Below, one piece after another: positions 32,476-46,863 of a DNA stretch of 64,000 nt. The stretch comes from Orientallactaga sibirica. Its lineage: Eukaryota; Chordata; Mammalia; Rodentia; Dipodidae. The notes under the pieces were generated by a model. It did not search any database. It had not been told where the DNA came from and was given only the letters and a program-made list of their open reading frames with translations. Numbering within the stretch: position 1 is the first letter of the stretch; every line of letters starts with the position of its first letter. The DNA lies in assembly GCA_036365145.1 (NCBI GenBank), contig JAEOAD010000040.1, positions 13,332,501-13,396,500 on the forward strand, written 5' to 3'. Position numbers and translations under genes: made by a program.

Positions 32476-35049
32476 TGTGTCTCAAATAAAAATATGGCTG
32501 GAGAAATGGCTTAGTGGTTAAGGTGTTTGCCTGTGAAGCCTAAGGACCCATGTTCCACTCTCCAGATCCCACATAAGCCATATGTACAAAGGTGAGGCAA
32601 GCGCAAGGTCACACATGCCCACTAGGTGGCACAAGCGTCTGGAGTTTGATTGCAGTGGCTGAGGCCCTGCCATGCTAATTCTCTCTCTCTCTTTCTTTCT
32701 CTCTCATATATATATGAGTTTAGCAACCCTCTTTTCTTTACAATTTACCCAGCATCAAGTGTCTTATGTTGGCAATGGAAATTAGACCAATATACAAAGT
32801 GTCTGGAGAGAAGCATGAAATCAATGGTAGTTAAGGAATGGACAAAGAGAAAATAAAAGATGTCATTCTCCCCTCTGTTTGGGTTCAGCCACAGGATATT
32901 AGCAGTTTTCTATCAATTTATAGGAAAATATTTGTATTTTGCTTTCTATATCTTTCTTACCCTGAGACTATACTTACATGTTTTGTAGAAGGACAATAGA
33001 ATACTCTTTTATTTTTGCTTTTTATGAAATTGTTAGGCAGAATGGTAATTTCAAAGTGGCTTGGGCAAGTGTGAGACCTAACTCCCAGTGGTCTTGGGAG
33101 GACAGCCGAGGTGGAAACTTCAGCTTGTACTGGGGTCGGTTAGGAGCATGGGGGTGTAAGGTTGCCTTCTCTGATGAAGAGAAATGTCTTTCGAACAGAA
33201 GCTCACCTGGTAAAATCTCCAGGAACTTTACAATGGAACTTGAAAAGCACAGCTTTGTTCCCACCCCCCAAGAGCAGAAGAAAGTAGCATTAGGAGAAAT
33301 GGAAGTTACCAGCCAGACTTGGTTTGAAATTTGTCTTTAAAGCAGGCGTGGTGGCACATACATGTAATCCTGGCATTGGAGAGGCTGAGGCAGGAGGATC
33401 ACAAGTTCAAGGGCAGCCCGAGCCATGTAGTGAGAATCTATCTTTGCTGCCTATTTAAGCAGCCCTAGGCAAACTACTCATCCCTTTTTTTTTTTTTTTT
33501 TTTTTTTTTTGGTTTTTTGAGGTAGGGTTTCACTCCAGTCCAGGCTGACCTGGAACTCACCATGTAGTCTCAGAGTGGCCTCGAACTCATGGTGATCCTT
33601 CCTACCTCTGCCTCCCAAGTGCTGGAATTAAAGGCGTGCGCCACCACACCCGGCTCATCCCTTCCTTTTAAAAAGAATTTTATTAATTTGCATGTGTGTG
33701 TGTGTGCACACATGTGCATACATTGTGGGCACGCCAGAGCCTCTTGCCACCAGATGCTTATGACACATTTTGCTTTCAGCTTAGGTGGGTGGTGTGGGAA
33801 TTGAACCAGAGTTAGCAGGCTTTGCAAGCAAGCACCTGTAACCATTGAACCATCTTCCCAGTCCCTTCCTTCTGTTTTGTCGTCAGAAAATGGGCATAAT
33901 AATGATTAATACATGGCTCGAGAGTTCAGCATGAGGATTTAAGGACATAATACAGTTAAAGTACTTATCATAACATCCTGTATCAGGTAATTTCTTATTA
34001 TGAATAAGTGCTATCTGATTTTCAAGTTCTCTCCTTTAAGCCTATTTTCTAGAGTTTTAATTGTGTTACATTTTTAAATATTAAAAAAAAATTACTGTTG
34101 GGCCAGGCTTGGTGGCACACACCTTTAATCCCAGCACTTGGTAAGTAGAGGTAGGAGGATTGCTATGAGTTCAAGGCCACCCTGAGAGTACATAGTGAAT
34201 TCTAGGTCAGCCTGGGCTAAAGTGAGACCCTACCTTGAAAAAACAAGCAGAAAAAAATTACTGTCAGGCTGAAGAGATGGCTTAGTGGACAAGGTGCTTG
34301 CCTACAAAGCCAAAGGACCCAGGATCGATTCCCTTGGATCCATGTAAGCCAGATGCAAAGTGGCACATGTATCTGAAGTTCTCTCTCTCTCTCTCTTTCT
34401 CAAATAAATAAATAAAAATACAATGTTTTAAAAAATTATTGTCTTATATGATAGGACATTTTCTTACTTAGTAAGGATAAGATAGATGTATATATAGGAA
34501 AATAGATACTAATTCTATTTACATACTACTAAAAACTGACTACTGTACGTATTTAAATCTGCATAGTATGAACTAGAAAATCAAACATATGGAGAAAACA
34601 TTATTTTTGAAGATGCAAGCCAGGTAACATTTTTATTTCAATAGTGATTAAAGTCTTAACAAGTAATACCTTTTAAAACAACAATATTTTGATGTAATAT
34701 ATCCACCATACATTTCATCTAGCTTAAGTAAAAATTGAGTAATATGTTATGGACGTAAAAACTTGTGCTGGGCATGGTGGCGCACGCCTTTAATCCCAGC
34801 ACTCGGGAGGCAGAGGTAGGAGGATCGCCATCAGTTCAAGGTCACCCTGAGACTACATAGTGAATTTCAGGTCAGCCTGGACTAGAGTGAGACCCTACCT
34901 CAAAAAAAATAAATAAATAACTCCACTTGTGCTGCTTCCACCAACCTCCAAAGACATTACAACCATTTTTAGTCAATTTTCGTGCCTAGGCAACCACTAA
35001 TTTTTATGTTATTATAGATTTGCCTTTCCTGGGAATTTTGTATAAATGA

Positions 35050-35121
<72 letters not shown>

Positions 35122-37324
35122 TAGAGAGACAAAAAGAGAGAGAGAGGGAGAGAGGAAGACAGACAGAGATGGGCGTGCCAGCAGTCTCTCAGCCGCTGCG
35201 AACAAAATCCAGATCTGTGTGCCCCCTTGTGGTCAAATGCTGCATTGCACCCTTGCGTCACTGCATCTGGCTAAACATGGGACCTGGAGATTGGAACCAG
35301 CGTTCTTAGGCTTAGGAGGCAGGCGCTTTAACCGCTAAGCCATCTCTCCAGCCTGAAACTATATATTTGTTCATTAACAAACAGATTATTTGACTTATCT
35401 CAACATTTCTGAGGTCCATCCATGTCACAGTATATAACGTTCGTTTGTCCATTTTATGGTTAAAGAACATTGAATGTGAAGATACCCTACATTTTGTTTA
35501 TTTAGCAGTTGATGGACATTTGCACTGTTTCTACTTTCTGGTCAGTAGGAATAAAACTACTATGAACATTGATGTTCATGTAAACTTAAGTAATCCATTC
35601 TCGAGAGAAATATCTTCATAATATTATCAAGGTTTATTTCATAATTATGCTTTATCAGATCAAAGTTGAAATACCTTGTAGAATTCACTTGGTAGTGATT
35701 CACAGAAAAAAGTGAGAATTGGAATGTACAAAGGAATTTTATATGGATATTTGATTTTAAAAGAAATACCATGAATTTAACATGTGGATATAACTTTATC
35801 TTTAGGTGCCCCGAGACTACCTCAAGGATTATGGCCTGACCGAGAACTGCAACTGTGGAATGAGGTAAAGAGTGGTTCTTGTACAAATGAGTAAATAATT
35901 CATCCTTCCTTAAAATTATCATAACAAAAGAAACAAGGGATTTGAACTTTGGGACAACTATGATTTTAGCAACATTGTGACATCATAAGTCAGGATGATG
36001 TAGCATTTTTTTTTAAATTAAAGAGACGGGTCAGGCATGGTGGTGAACACAATCCCAGCACTTAGAAGGCTGAGGCAGGAGTGTTGTTGTAAGTTTGAGA
36101 CTAACTTGGACTACATAATTAGTTAATGATCACCATGAGATGTATAAAAAAGCCCTGTCTCAAAAAAAAAAAAAAAAAACATAAAAAGAGAAGAAAAGAT
36201 GAAACAAATAACAAAATAAATGGCAAAATAAGAAGGCAGAAATTAATTCTAAAATAGATAATTACAATAAAAGTGAACGCGCTAAATCATACCACTTAAA
36301 AGACAGAGATTCACAGACTGGCTTTATGTTATAATTGTTAAAGATGCATAAGTAATCATAAGAGTCATATTTAATGGCTAGAGATGGGGGTTGTAGACAT
36401 GGTATTTGCTTTCAAAGCCTGGTGGTCCTGGTTTGATTATTCAGTACCCACGTAAAGCCACACATCTGGAGTTTGTTTGCAGTGTCAAGAGGCCTTGGTG
36501 TTGCCCATCCCCTCTATCACCCTTTCTCTTTTTCACTCCCTGTGCTTGGAAATAAATAAATATTTTTAAAAAGTTGGAGATGTAGGGCTGGCAGTTAAGG
36601 CGTTTGCCTGCAAAGCCAAAGGACCCTGGTTCGGTTCCCCAGGACCCACGTTAGCCAGATGCACAAGGGGGTGCATGTGTCTGGCATTCGTTTGCAGTGA
36701 CTAGAGGCCCTGGTGTACCCATTCTCTCCCTCTCTCTCTCAACCTTTTTCTCTGTCAAAATAAATAAATATATAAAATAAAAATAAAATATTTTTTAAAA
36801 GTTGGACATGTAGCTCAATGGTTGGGCACTGGCCTAGTAGATGTGAGACAGTAAATTAAATCCCTTAGCAACTGCCCCCCTCACACACAAGTCACACATA
36901 AAATGAGGGAGGGAAGGATAAGTATAAAAGGATGAAAATAATATATCAGGCAAACATGAACTAAAAGAAAATGGGAGTAGCAGTCTTAATATCTGATACG
37001 CTAGAATTCAAGCGAGCAATCCATCACAACAGACAAATAAGGACCCTATCTGTTCATAACAGAGTAGCAGGCAAGAAGGCATCGCCATCATTATGAGCAT
37101 ATCCCAACAACTCAGTCTCAAATTTATTTTATTTATTTTATTTTTTATTTATTTATTTTTTTTTTGGTTTTTTGAGGTAGGGTTTCACTCTAGTCCAGGC
37201 TGACCTGGAATTCACTATGTAGTCTCAGGGTGGCCTTGAACTCATGGCAATCCTCCTACCTCTGCCTCCCAAGAGCTGGGATTAAAAGCGTGCACTACCA
37301 TGCCTGGCTTTTTAAAAAATATAT

Positions 37325-37365
<41 letters not shown>

Positions 37366-40300
37366 GAGAGAAAGAGGCAGAGAGAGAGAAAGAGGGAGAG
37401 AATAGGAGTGCCTGGGGCTCCAGCAGCTGCACACAAACTCCAGATGAATGCGCCCCCTTGTGCATCTGGCTTTATGTGGGTCCTGGAGAATCGAACCAGA
37501 TTCTTTGGCTTTGCAGGCAAACGCCTTAACCACTAGGCCATCTCTCCAGACCCCAGTCTCAAATTTTGTTTAACAACTAGTAGAAATTCAGGGAAGGGGC
37601 TGGAGAGATGTCTTAGCAGTTAAGGCACTTGCCTTCAAAGCTAAGGGACCCAGGTTCAATTCCCCAGGACCCACGTAAAACCAGATGCACAGGTGGTGCA
37701 CGTAGCTGGAGGCCCTGGAGTGCCCATTCTCCCCCTCTCTCTCTCTCTCTCTCTGTCTGTCTCTATCTGCATCTTTCTCTCTAGCTCTCTCTCAATAAAT
37801 AAATAACAACAAGATAGAAAAAGAAGAAATTCAGGCAGGGACAGGTAATTCAATAGCAGAAGTTAGAGACTTTTTTTTTTCAAGGTAGGGTCTCACTCTA
37901 GCTCAGGCTGACCTGGAATTCACTATGTAGTCTCAGGATGGCCTCGAACTCATGGTGATCCTCCTACCTCTGCCTCCCAAGTGCTAGCATTAAAGGTGTG
38001 TGCCACCACGCCCAGCTGAAGTCAGAGATTTTTAACGCATCTGACAGTTACCAATAACAGCACATAGTTGGATATATCAAAGGCATAATCATAGCATGAA
38101 TAAATCTGAGCTATTAGAAATATTTTTTAAACTTTCAGTAAATTGTATGTATTCTTGGTGAATATAATTAAAATAACAGAATGTGTTGGGATGGAAAGGA
38201 AGATTCCATAAATAACAGAGGATCTATTTTTTCTAATAATAATGTAATACAATGAGAAAATAATAGCAAATATGTAACTTTCATATTCCATTTGTTTGGA
38301 AATTAAGTAGCATTTTAACAAACAACCTTGAGATTAACTATAAATTATGTTTAGAACTGAATGATAAAAATGCTACAGATTGGAGCTGAAGAGAAAGCTT
38401 AGCAGTTAAAGTGCAAAGCTTTAACTTTGCTGGGATTAAAGGCGTGCACCACCACGCCCCGCTTCTTTAAAAATTTTAAATGCTATAGATCAAAATTTGC
38501 AGGTGAGGGGCTGGGGAAATGGCTTAGCAGTTCAGGTACATGCCTGCAAAGCCTAAAGACCCAGATTCATTTTCCCAGTACCCAGCTAAGCCAAATGCAC
38601 AAGGTGGTGCATGTGTCTGGAGTTTGTTTCCAGTGGCTAGAGGCCCTGGAGCAACCATTCTCTCTCTCTCTCTCAAATAAATTAATTAAATTAAAATTTT
38701 TTAGCTGGCCATGGTGGCTCATGCCTTTAATCCCAGGACATGGGAGGCAAAGGTAGGAGGATCGCCATGAGTTCAAGGCCACCCTGAGACTACATAGTGA
38801 ATTCTAGGTCAGCCTAGGCTACAGCAAGACCCCATCTTAAAAAAAAAAGAGGGGGCTGGAGAAATGGCTTAGCAGTTAAGGCATTTGCCTGTGAAGTCAA
38901 AGGACCCAGGTTAGATTCCCCAGGACCCACATAAGCCAGATGCACAAGGGGCACATGCATTTGGAGTTTGTTTGCAGTGGCTAAAGGCCCTGGTGTGCCC
39001 ATTCATTCTCTGTCTGCCTCTCTTCTATCTCTCTGCTTGCAAGTAAATAAATAAAATTGTGTATCATTCAAAATGGCAATAAAAATAATAAGTAGTCAGG
39101 CATGGTGGCGCACACCTTTAATCCCAGTATTCCAGAGGCAGAAGTAGGAGGATCATGAGTTTGAGGCCACCTTGAAAGTTCATAGTGAGTGGGTGTGATG
39201 GCACACCTTTAATCCCAGCACTTGGGAGGCAGAGGTAGGAGGGATCGCCATGAGTTCAAGGCCACCCTAAGACTACATAGTGAATTCCAGTCTGGGCTAG
39301 AGTGAGACCCTACCTCGAAAAACAAACAAACAAATAAATAAATAAAAGTTTAAAAATACATAGTGAATTTCAGATCAGCCTGGGCTAGAGTGACACCCTA
39401 CCTCAAAAAAACAAAAATAATAATAATAAGTAGTTAGTAATTACCCTAACAAAAAATATACAGTAGGGCTGGAGAGATGGTGTAGCAGTTAAGGCATTTG
39501 CCTGCAAAGCCAAAGGATCCCAGTTCGATTATCCAGGACCCACGTAAGTCAGATGCACAAGGAGGCGCATGCATCTGGAGTTCATTTGCAGTGGCTGGAA
39601 GCCCAGGCATGCCCATTCTCTTTTTTTCTCTCTCTCTCAAATAAATAAATAAAATATCTTTTAAAAAAAACACAGAAATTTTATGGAGAAAAAAATTTGG
39701 TTTTGAATAGAAAGTAGATAATGATGTGACTAGATGGAGAGACATTCTTTCTTAGGTAAAACAATTCATTTAATATCATAGAAATAGCAAATGTCCCCTG
39801 ATTAGTCAGTGTAAATTCCATAAAACCACTGCAGTTCCACTTAGAATAATTCCACTTTGTTTTTTAATTGAGACCATTCTAATTTATTTATTTATTTTTG
39901 TGGTACTAGGGATCAAACACAGGGCTTTATGCATACTAGGCAAACTCTCTACTTCTAGGCTATATCCCTACTGTCTTTATTTTTATTTTATTTTATTTTA
40001 TTTTATTTTTATTTTTATTTTTTGGAGGTAGGGTCTTATTCTAGCCCAGGCTGGCCTTGAACTCACAGTGATTAACCAACATCATATCTAAAACTGATAA
40101 GGGGCTGCTTTACTAAAATATCTAAGAATATCCCCCAAATCACATGGAAAAATAGGAATCCAAAATAAAAATAGTCAAAAGGGCCTGGGGAGTTGGCTCA
40201 GTGGTTTAAGTGGTTCAATTCCCCTGTACTCACATAAAGCCAGATGCAGAGTGGCGCATGCACCTGGCGTTTACAGTGGCGAGTGGCCCTGGTGTTCCCC

Positions 40301-41593
40301 CCTCCCTCCTTGCAAATAAATAATAAATAAAAACCCCAAAATAGGGCTGGGGAGGTGGCTTAGTGGTTAAGGCACTTGCCTGCAAAGCCTAAGGAGGTTG
40401 CAACGCAATGCACAAGAAGGTTGCAGCTACATTTGGAGTGGCAGAGCTGGATGGGACCCAGCTGTCTGTCCATCCGTGGGAAGTGGACAGGCAGTATGTG
40501 ACAGACATTTTAGAGGTTTGTGCAGCCAGTCCAGTAACACGTAGATGCACACTCAGCACCATGGAGAGAGCTCACAGTAAAGCCTTAAGTAGGAACAGTG
40601 AAAAGAAGGCAAACACCATACACACAGATAGAACAGATTTTGCAAGGACATCTTTGTGCTCCAGGGAGATGGTAATAGACGCTGAGGAAACTCAAAACCC
40701 ATCAAGCAGGGCTGGAGAGATGGCTTAGCAGTGAAGGTGCTTGCCTGTGAAGCCCAAGAACTCCTGTTCAAATCTCCAGGTCACACATAAGCCAGACGTA
40801 GTGACGCAAGAACACAATGTCACATATGTGCACAAGGGGGCGCACATATCTGGAGTTCATTTTTAGTGGCTGAAGGCCTGGTGTGACCATTCTTTTTTTT
40901 TTTCTCTGACTCTTTGCCTCTTTCTCAAAATACATTTTTAAAAAACTCATCAAGCAGAAAACAAGAGGTTGCTGAGAGCTCAACATTAAAGGGACTTCTA
41001 ACATGCCCTCAAGGCTCAAGGAAATTGGGGAAGAGGCGGCCAAAAGAATTTAAGAGCCACAGGTTGAAAAGATGTATTCTGTGGCAGTGTCCCCTCCCCA
41101 GGGACTGACTGGTGCATTCATGACCCCTTAGTGAATACCAAAACCCCCACTGAGGAGATCTTTCAGTGGAATGGGACAGGGAAGAGGGAACAGAACAGTA
41201 TAACTTGATGTTGATATGACATTATGCTGGAGTGATGGCTTAGAGGTTAAAGGTGCTTGCCTTTGAAGTCTAAGGACCTGCGTTTGATTCCCCAGTCCCT
41301 GCGTAAGCCAGATGCACAAGGTGGCACATCTGGAGTTTGTTTGTAGTGGCTGGAGGCCCTGGAACACCCACTTCCTCTCTGTCTCTTCCTCTCTAATAAA
41401 TGAATAAATAAATAAAATATTTTAAAATCAATCAATCAATAAATAAGTGCTGGGTATGATGGTATTCACCTTTAATCCCAGCACTCAGGAGGCTGGGGTA
41501 GGAGGATGGCTGTGAATTCGAGGCCAGCCAGGAACTACACAGTAAGATCCAGGTCAGTCTGGGCTAGAATGAGACCCTATATCAATCAATCAA

Positions 41594-41632
<39 letters not shown>

Positions 41633-41896
41633 ACGAGCATATACATGTGGAAGTTATACATCAAATTCACTAGAAGTTTTAACTACGGAAGGATGGAGTG
41701 AGGATAATAACTGAAAATATTAAAATAATGACGAGTAAAACAAGGATAATGGTTACCGTGTGCTATGCCCTAACCCTTGTAGCTAGGCCACCCAACAAAA
41801 TTCCTAAGGGTCCGAGTACTTGAGGCTTTTCCTCCTTCTGCCTTCTCATGGCCAGGAGTTCTTTCATAATCTTTCCTCTTCCCTCCTCTTTTTTTA

Positions 41897-41948
<52 letters not shown>

Positions 41949-41977
41949 TATTTATTTATTTGTTAGAGACAGACAGA

Positions 41978-42015
<38 letters not shown>

Positions 42016-43355
42016 GGTGTAGAATGGGTGTGCCAGGGCCTCCAGCCACTGCAAACAAATTCCAGATGCATGCGCCTCCTTAAGCATCTGGCTTATGTGG
42101 GTCCTGGAGAATAGAACCGGGATCCTTTGACCTTTCAGGCAAATGCCTTAACCACTAAGCTATCTCTCCAGCCCTCCTCCTCTTAACTTAATAAAATCTC
42201 TTTACACTTAAAAAAGATACACAAGGGAAAAGACAGGCTATAAGTTCCAGGTACTAAACAGTCTTCTAATAGTATAGTAGTAATTCTTTTAAAACACAGT
42301 TTTGTTTATTTATTTGAGAGAGAAAACGAGGCAGACAGAGACTGAGAGTGAAAAAGGGACAGAGAGAGAATGTATGGGTGTGCCAGGGCCTCCTGCCACT
42401 GCAAACAAACACCAGTTGCACACAGCACTTTGTGCATCTGGTTTGACATGCGTACTTGTTAATCGAATCCAGGCCATCAGGCTTTGCAAGCAAGTGCCTT
42501 TAACCACTGAACCCTCTCCAGCCCTAGTATAGTAGTCTCATCATTCTTAAAGTATTATAAGGATCTCTGGGTGTGGTGGGCACACCTTTAATCCCAGCAC
42601 TCGGGAGGCAGAGATAGAAGGATCAGTGTGGGTTCAAGGCCATCCTGAGACTACGTAGCGAATTCCAGGTCAGCCTGGGCTGGAGTGAGACCTCAACAAA
42701 ACAAAACAAAACAAAACAAAACAAAACAATTTTAAGTGTTATAAGGGTCTGTGCTTTGGTGGGATGTCAAAGTACATGGGAAAACAGAAAGCAAGATGAG
42801 GAAAAAGTGAAACAATAGATATTGATGTACAATATAGACTATTTTAGCTTGAAATTGTCTCTTTCTATGGAAAGACCTTGAGGGCTAGAGAGATGACTTA
42901 GCAGTTAAGGCATGTGCCTATGAAGCCTAAGGACCCCAGTTCAATGGTCCAGGTCCCACATGAGCCAGATGCACATGGTGGCGTATGCATCTGGAGTTAG
43001 TTTGCAGTGGCTAGATGCCCTGGCACGCCCATTCTCACTCTTTCTCTCTCTCTCCCTCTCTCGGTCTCTAATGAATAAATAAAAATAAAATCTTTAAAAA
43101 AAAAGAAAGACCTTGAAAAAAATTTTAGGTGATAATGGTAGAGGAAATTCAAATAATGTGAAAACAATATACATCCTTTTATAGAAAAAAAATAAAGTTA
43201 AAATTCTAGGGCTGAAGAGATTGCTTAGTGGTTAAGGCTCTTGCCTGCAAAACCATAGGGCACAGGTTTTGCTCCCCAGGACCCACATAAGCCAGATGCA
43301 CAAGGGGGTACATGCATCTGGAGTTCATTTACAGCAGCTGGAGGTCCTGGCACAC

Positions 43356-43391
<36 letters not shown>

Positions 43392-44175
43392 CTTGCCAAT
43401 TTCTCTCTCTCTGTCTCAAATAAATAAATAAAAATAAGTTTTTTTAAGTTTTAGAGTTAAAATTCTAACCAAGTGGTGGCATACAACTGAAATGCAAATA
43501 CTGAGGTAGGAGGAATATGAACTCAAAGCCAACCTGAGCTATATACTGAGTCTCTTTCTCCCCTAGTAAACAAAAACCCCATCAACAATGAAGAGAATTT
43601 TGCTAGGAACATATAATTATCTTTTTTTTTTTCCCCTGCTGGAAGCTTTAAAAGCTACAGAGCTACCCTAGAATCGCATACGTGTCCAACCACATACAGA
43701 GCCCTGACCATTTTCAACAGATTCAACAAGGGACGGGACAGGCATCTCTGAAGTAGTTGGTGCCACTTGAAACCGTCAGAGCCATCGGCTGAGTAAACGG
43801 ACCGATGATTACCAAATGGAAAGGTGGGAAGCACAGTGGCTGCACTTTTCCAAGAAATGAGAATAAAGTCTCAGGAGCTTTGCTAATTAGGTTGATTTGG
43901 TGTTTTGAATGTCCAGTGTTTTTATTTAAGCAGCTTGATGCCCTGATTCCTTAGCACTGAGGTTCAAGGGGTTCCATTCTTCGACAGTGGCTACCTCACA
44001 GAGGTGAGCAGCCTGGTGTGTGGGTGTGTGGTATTCCCTTTGAGCAAGTGGTATCTTCCGATGTCAGGAGAAACACACTCCTTATCCATCCTAAAGCAAA
44101 GACCTTGTGCTTAGAGAGGCTGTATTAGGTGTCAATCAAAACCCAGAGTTTGAGAGGACAGTTTTTAAAGTTATT

Positions 44176-44214
<39 letters not shown>

Positions 44215-46825
44215 TTTGACAGAGACAGTGAGAGAAAGAAGAGAGAATGAGCACGCCAAGGCCTCCGGCCATTGCAAATGAACTCCAGATGCATGTGTCA
44301 TCTTGTGCATCTGGCTTACGTGGGTCCTGGGGAATCAGACCTGGGTCCTTTGGCTTTGCAGGCAAGCGTCTTAACTGCTAAGACATCCCTCCAGCCCTGA
44401 AAGGACTTTTTTTTTTTTGACTTGTCCTTTCAATAGACTTCTCTTTTTTTGCATTTTATTTTTCACAATTCTATTGAATTCAAACCAAGCACTTTTACAT
44501 AACACATATTCCAAGCAAGTGATAAACATCATCACCTTTTGCCTAAAGAAATTTGTCACTGTGCGTGTGTGTGTTTATGCCCACAATTCTGGCTTATATG
44601 TCATGGAAGAGGGAGTGTGTAGATGTCATGAGGGATGAGTGAAAAATGAAAATATTCCTCAAATATTTGTGCTATACAGAGATGATGAGTTCTGTGAAAG
44701 TAAAAAGGAGGGAGACATAAACTTGTGCTTTCCTGCATCTTCTTTCTTTGTTATGCTCTAAAGGAATGATGTTTCGGGACAGTCAACTGAGTAGTAATAA
44801 AGATTTTGAGTATTTTGACCGAGAAATGTAATAGCCCTCCCATCCAGTTTGGTGTGAGAATACAAATTCAATTAAGTGGGTCAATAAAGAATTCTGAGAC
44901 TGAAAAGGGCTAGGTGATAGCATGCCATAAACAGGACTTAACTCAAACCACTCCAGACATTATTTCTTCCAGCTCTGTTTTAAAAGGTCACCAAAGAAAC
45001 AAATGCCATAAACTGCAGACATCTGGCTTAGTGCTGACATCCTTGGCACCGCTTTTTATGATTAGTATAAATCTCTCTGTGTTTTGTTTGGGTTTTTTTT
45101 TATTTATTTACTTATTCATTTTAGGGTCTCACTCTATAGCCCAGACTGGCCTGGAACCTGAGGTCCTCCCGATTTAGCATCCCCAGTGCCGGGAATACAG
45201 ACCGATGTATGCCACTACACGCAACTATCAATTTCATATGCTACATCCAATTCGAAGTTTCTAAAATTGTCTCCTTAGGATAATGACTGAGAACAGCAAG
45301 TTTCCAGCTAGAGTTCAATAACCACACAACACAAGAGCGCTCTAGGGCCTGTGTCGATGACTCAGCAGTCAAAGGTACTTGCTTGTAACCTTACTGGCCT
45401 GAGTTCGATTCCCCAGCACCCCAGGAAAGTTGGACACAAGGCAGTCTGTCATCCCAACACACCTGCAGTAATGGGAGGCAGAGCCAGACAATCCGGAAGC
45501 TTGCAGGTCAGCTAGACTGGAGCACATGCAATTGCAAAAGAACAACAAAAGGCCGGGTGTGGTGGCGCATGCCTTTAATCCCAGCACTCGGGAGGCAGAG
45601 GTAGGAGGATCGCCGAGAGTTCGAGGCCACCCTGAGACTACATAGTTAATTCCAGGTCAGCCTGGACCAGAGTGAGACCCCTCCTTGCAAAAAAAAAAAA
45701 AAAAAAAGAACAACAAAGGGCAGCCTGGTTGAAGCAAGGCACAGGGAGAAGACACACACACTGGGCTTGTTTCCCACATGAGTTATGGCGCAGCAGCTGC
45801 TGCCGATAGCAGGGCAAATGTGTGAGGTAATTTCCCTCTCGTTTATGGCACACATGTCCCCGTGCACACGCAGACACATCATATATATATATATACGCAA
45901 ACATAATAAAATAACATGGTGATGATGATGCTGGGTTCATGATAGAGAACGAATGGATTGCTGGTGTCTTCTTAAGAAGTTTTCTGGTATGCTGTGTGTC
46001 GCTGGTATCACGTTAAGCCAGGTGACACTAGATACACATCTAATGGGAGCGACACAGAAACCCATGGGGCTTCTTCATGCGGAGGGTGTTCTTTGGTCTT
46101 GTCTCATGTTCTTGGGCTGAATAATGTCAGAAGTCTTGACATGGATGTTCGAGGTGTACATACACCCAGATGAGTCCTGTCAGTTATTACTGGGGACATT
46201 GATTCCAATGGCTGAGAGTGAATCTTGGGCAAATCCCTTTTCTGGGTCTCTGTCTCTCTCAATCTCTCTCGTTAGGCGCTCATTATGTATCTGGGGCTGG
46301 CTGAGTTTGAACTCATTAGGTAACCCAGATTGACCCTCATCTTGTAGCAATCCTCTTGCTGGGATTATAGAAGGGAACCACCATGCCCAGCAGACAGGAT
46401 TGTTTTTACTTTTTTTAGGATTTCTTTTTTTTTTTTTTTTTTTTAAAAGAAACTTTTATTTTTATTTATTTATTTGAGAGAGAGAAAGAGGCAGAGAAAG
46501 GGACCGAGAGGGATAGAGAGAGAGAATGGGCGCACCAGGGCATCCAGCCCAAACAAACTTCAGACGCATGTGCCACCTTGTACATCTGGCTTATGTAGGT
46601 CCTGGGGAATTGAACCTGGGTCCTTTACCTTTGCAGGCAAGTGCCTTCACTGCTAAGCCATCTCTCCAGATAGAGAGAGTGTGTGTATGAGCATGTCAGG
46701 GCTTTTTGCTGCTGCAAACGAACTCCAAACCTATGCACCACATTGGCACCAGGCTTTTCTTTAAAGACATATTTATTTATTTGTTTATTTACCTACTTAC
46801 TTAGTTATTTGAGAGAGAGAGAGAC

Positions 46826-46863
<38 letters not shown>

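Larger units (their letters stand above)
28908..35805 (+). other. NMU intron 1
   Basis: GTAAGT...TTTAG, about 6.9 kb from copy 2 (8.5 kb from copy 1). Besides the repeats listed, 29661-30375, 30410-30805, 30980-31678, 32717-33340, 34441-34766 and 35367-35805 are AT-rich stretches where I recognise nothing. Confidence 0.9.

Noticed and set aside
40408..40728. Open frame of 106 codons
   Set aside because: Falls in L1-like sequence and ends in a SINE head; no recognisable protein.
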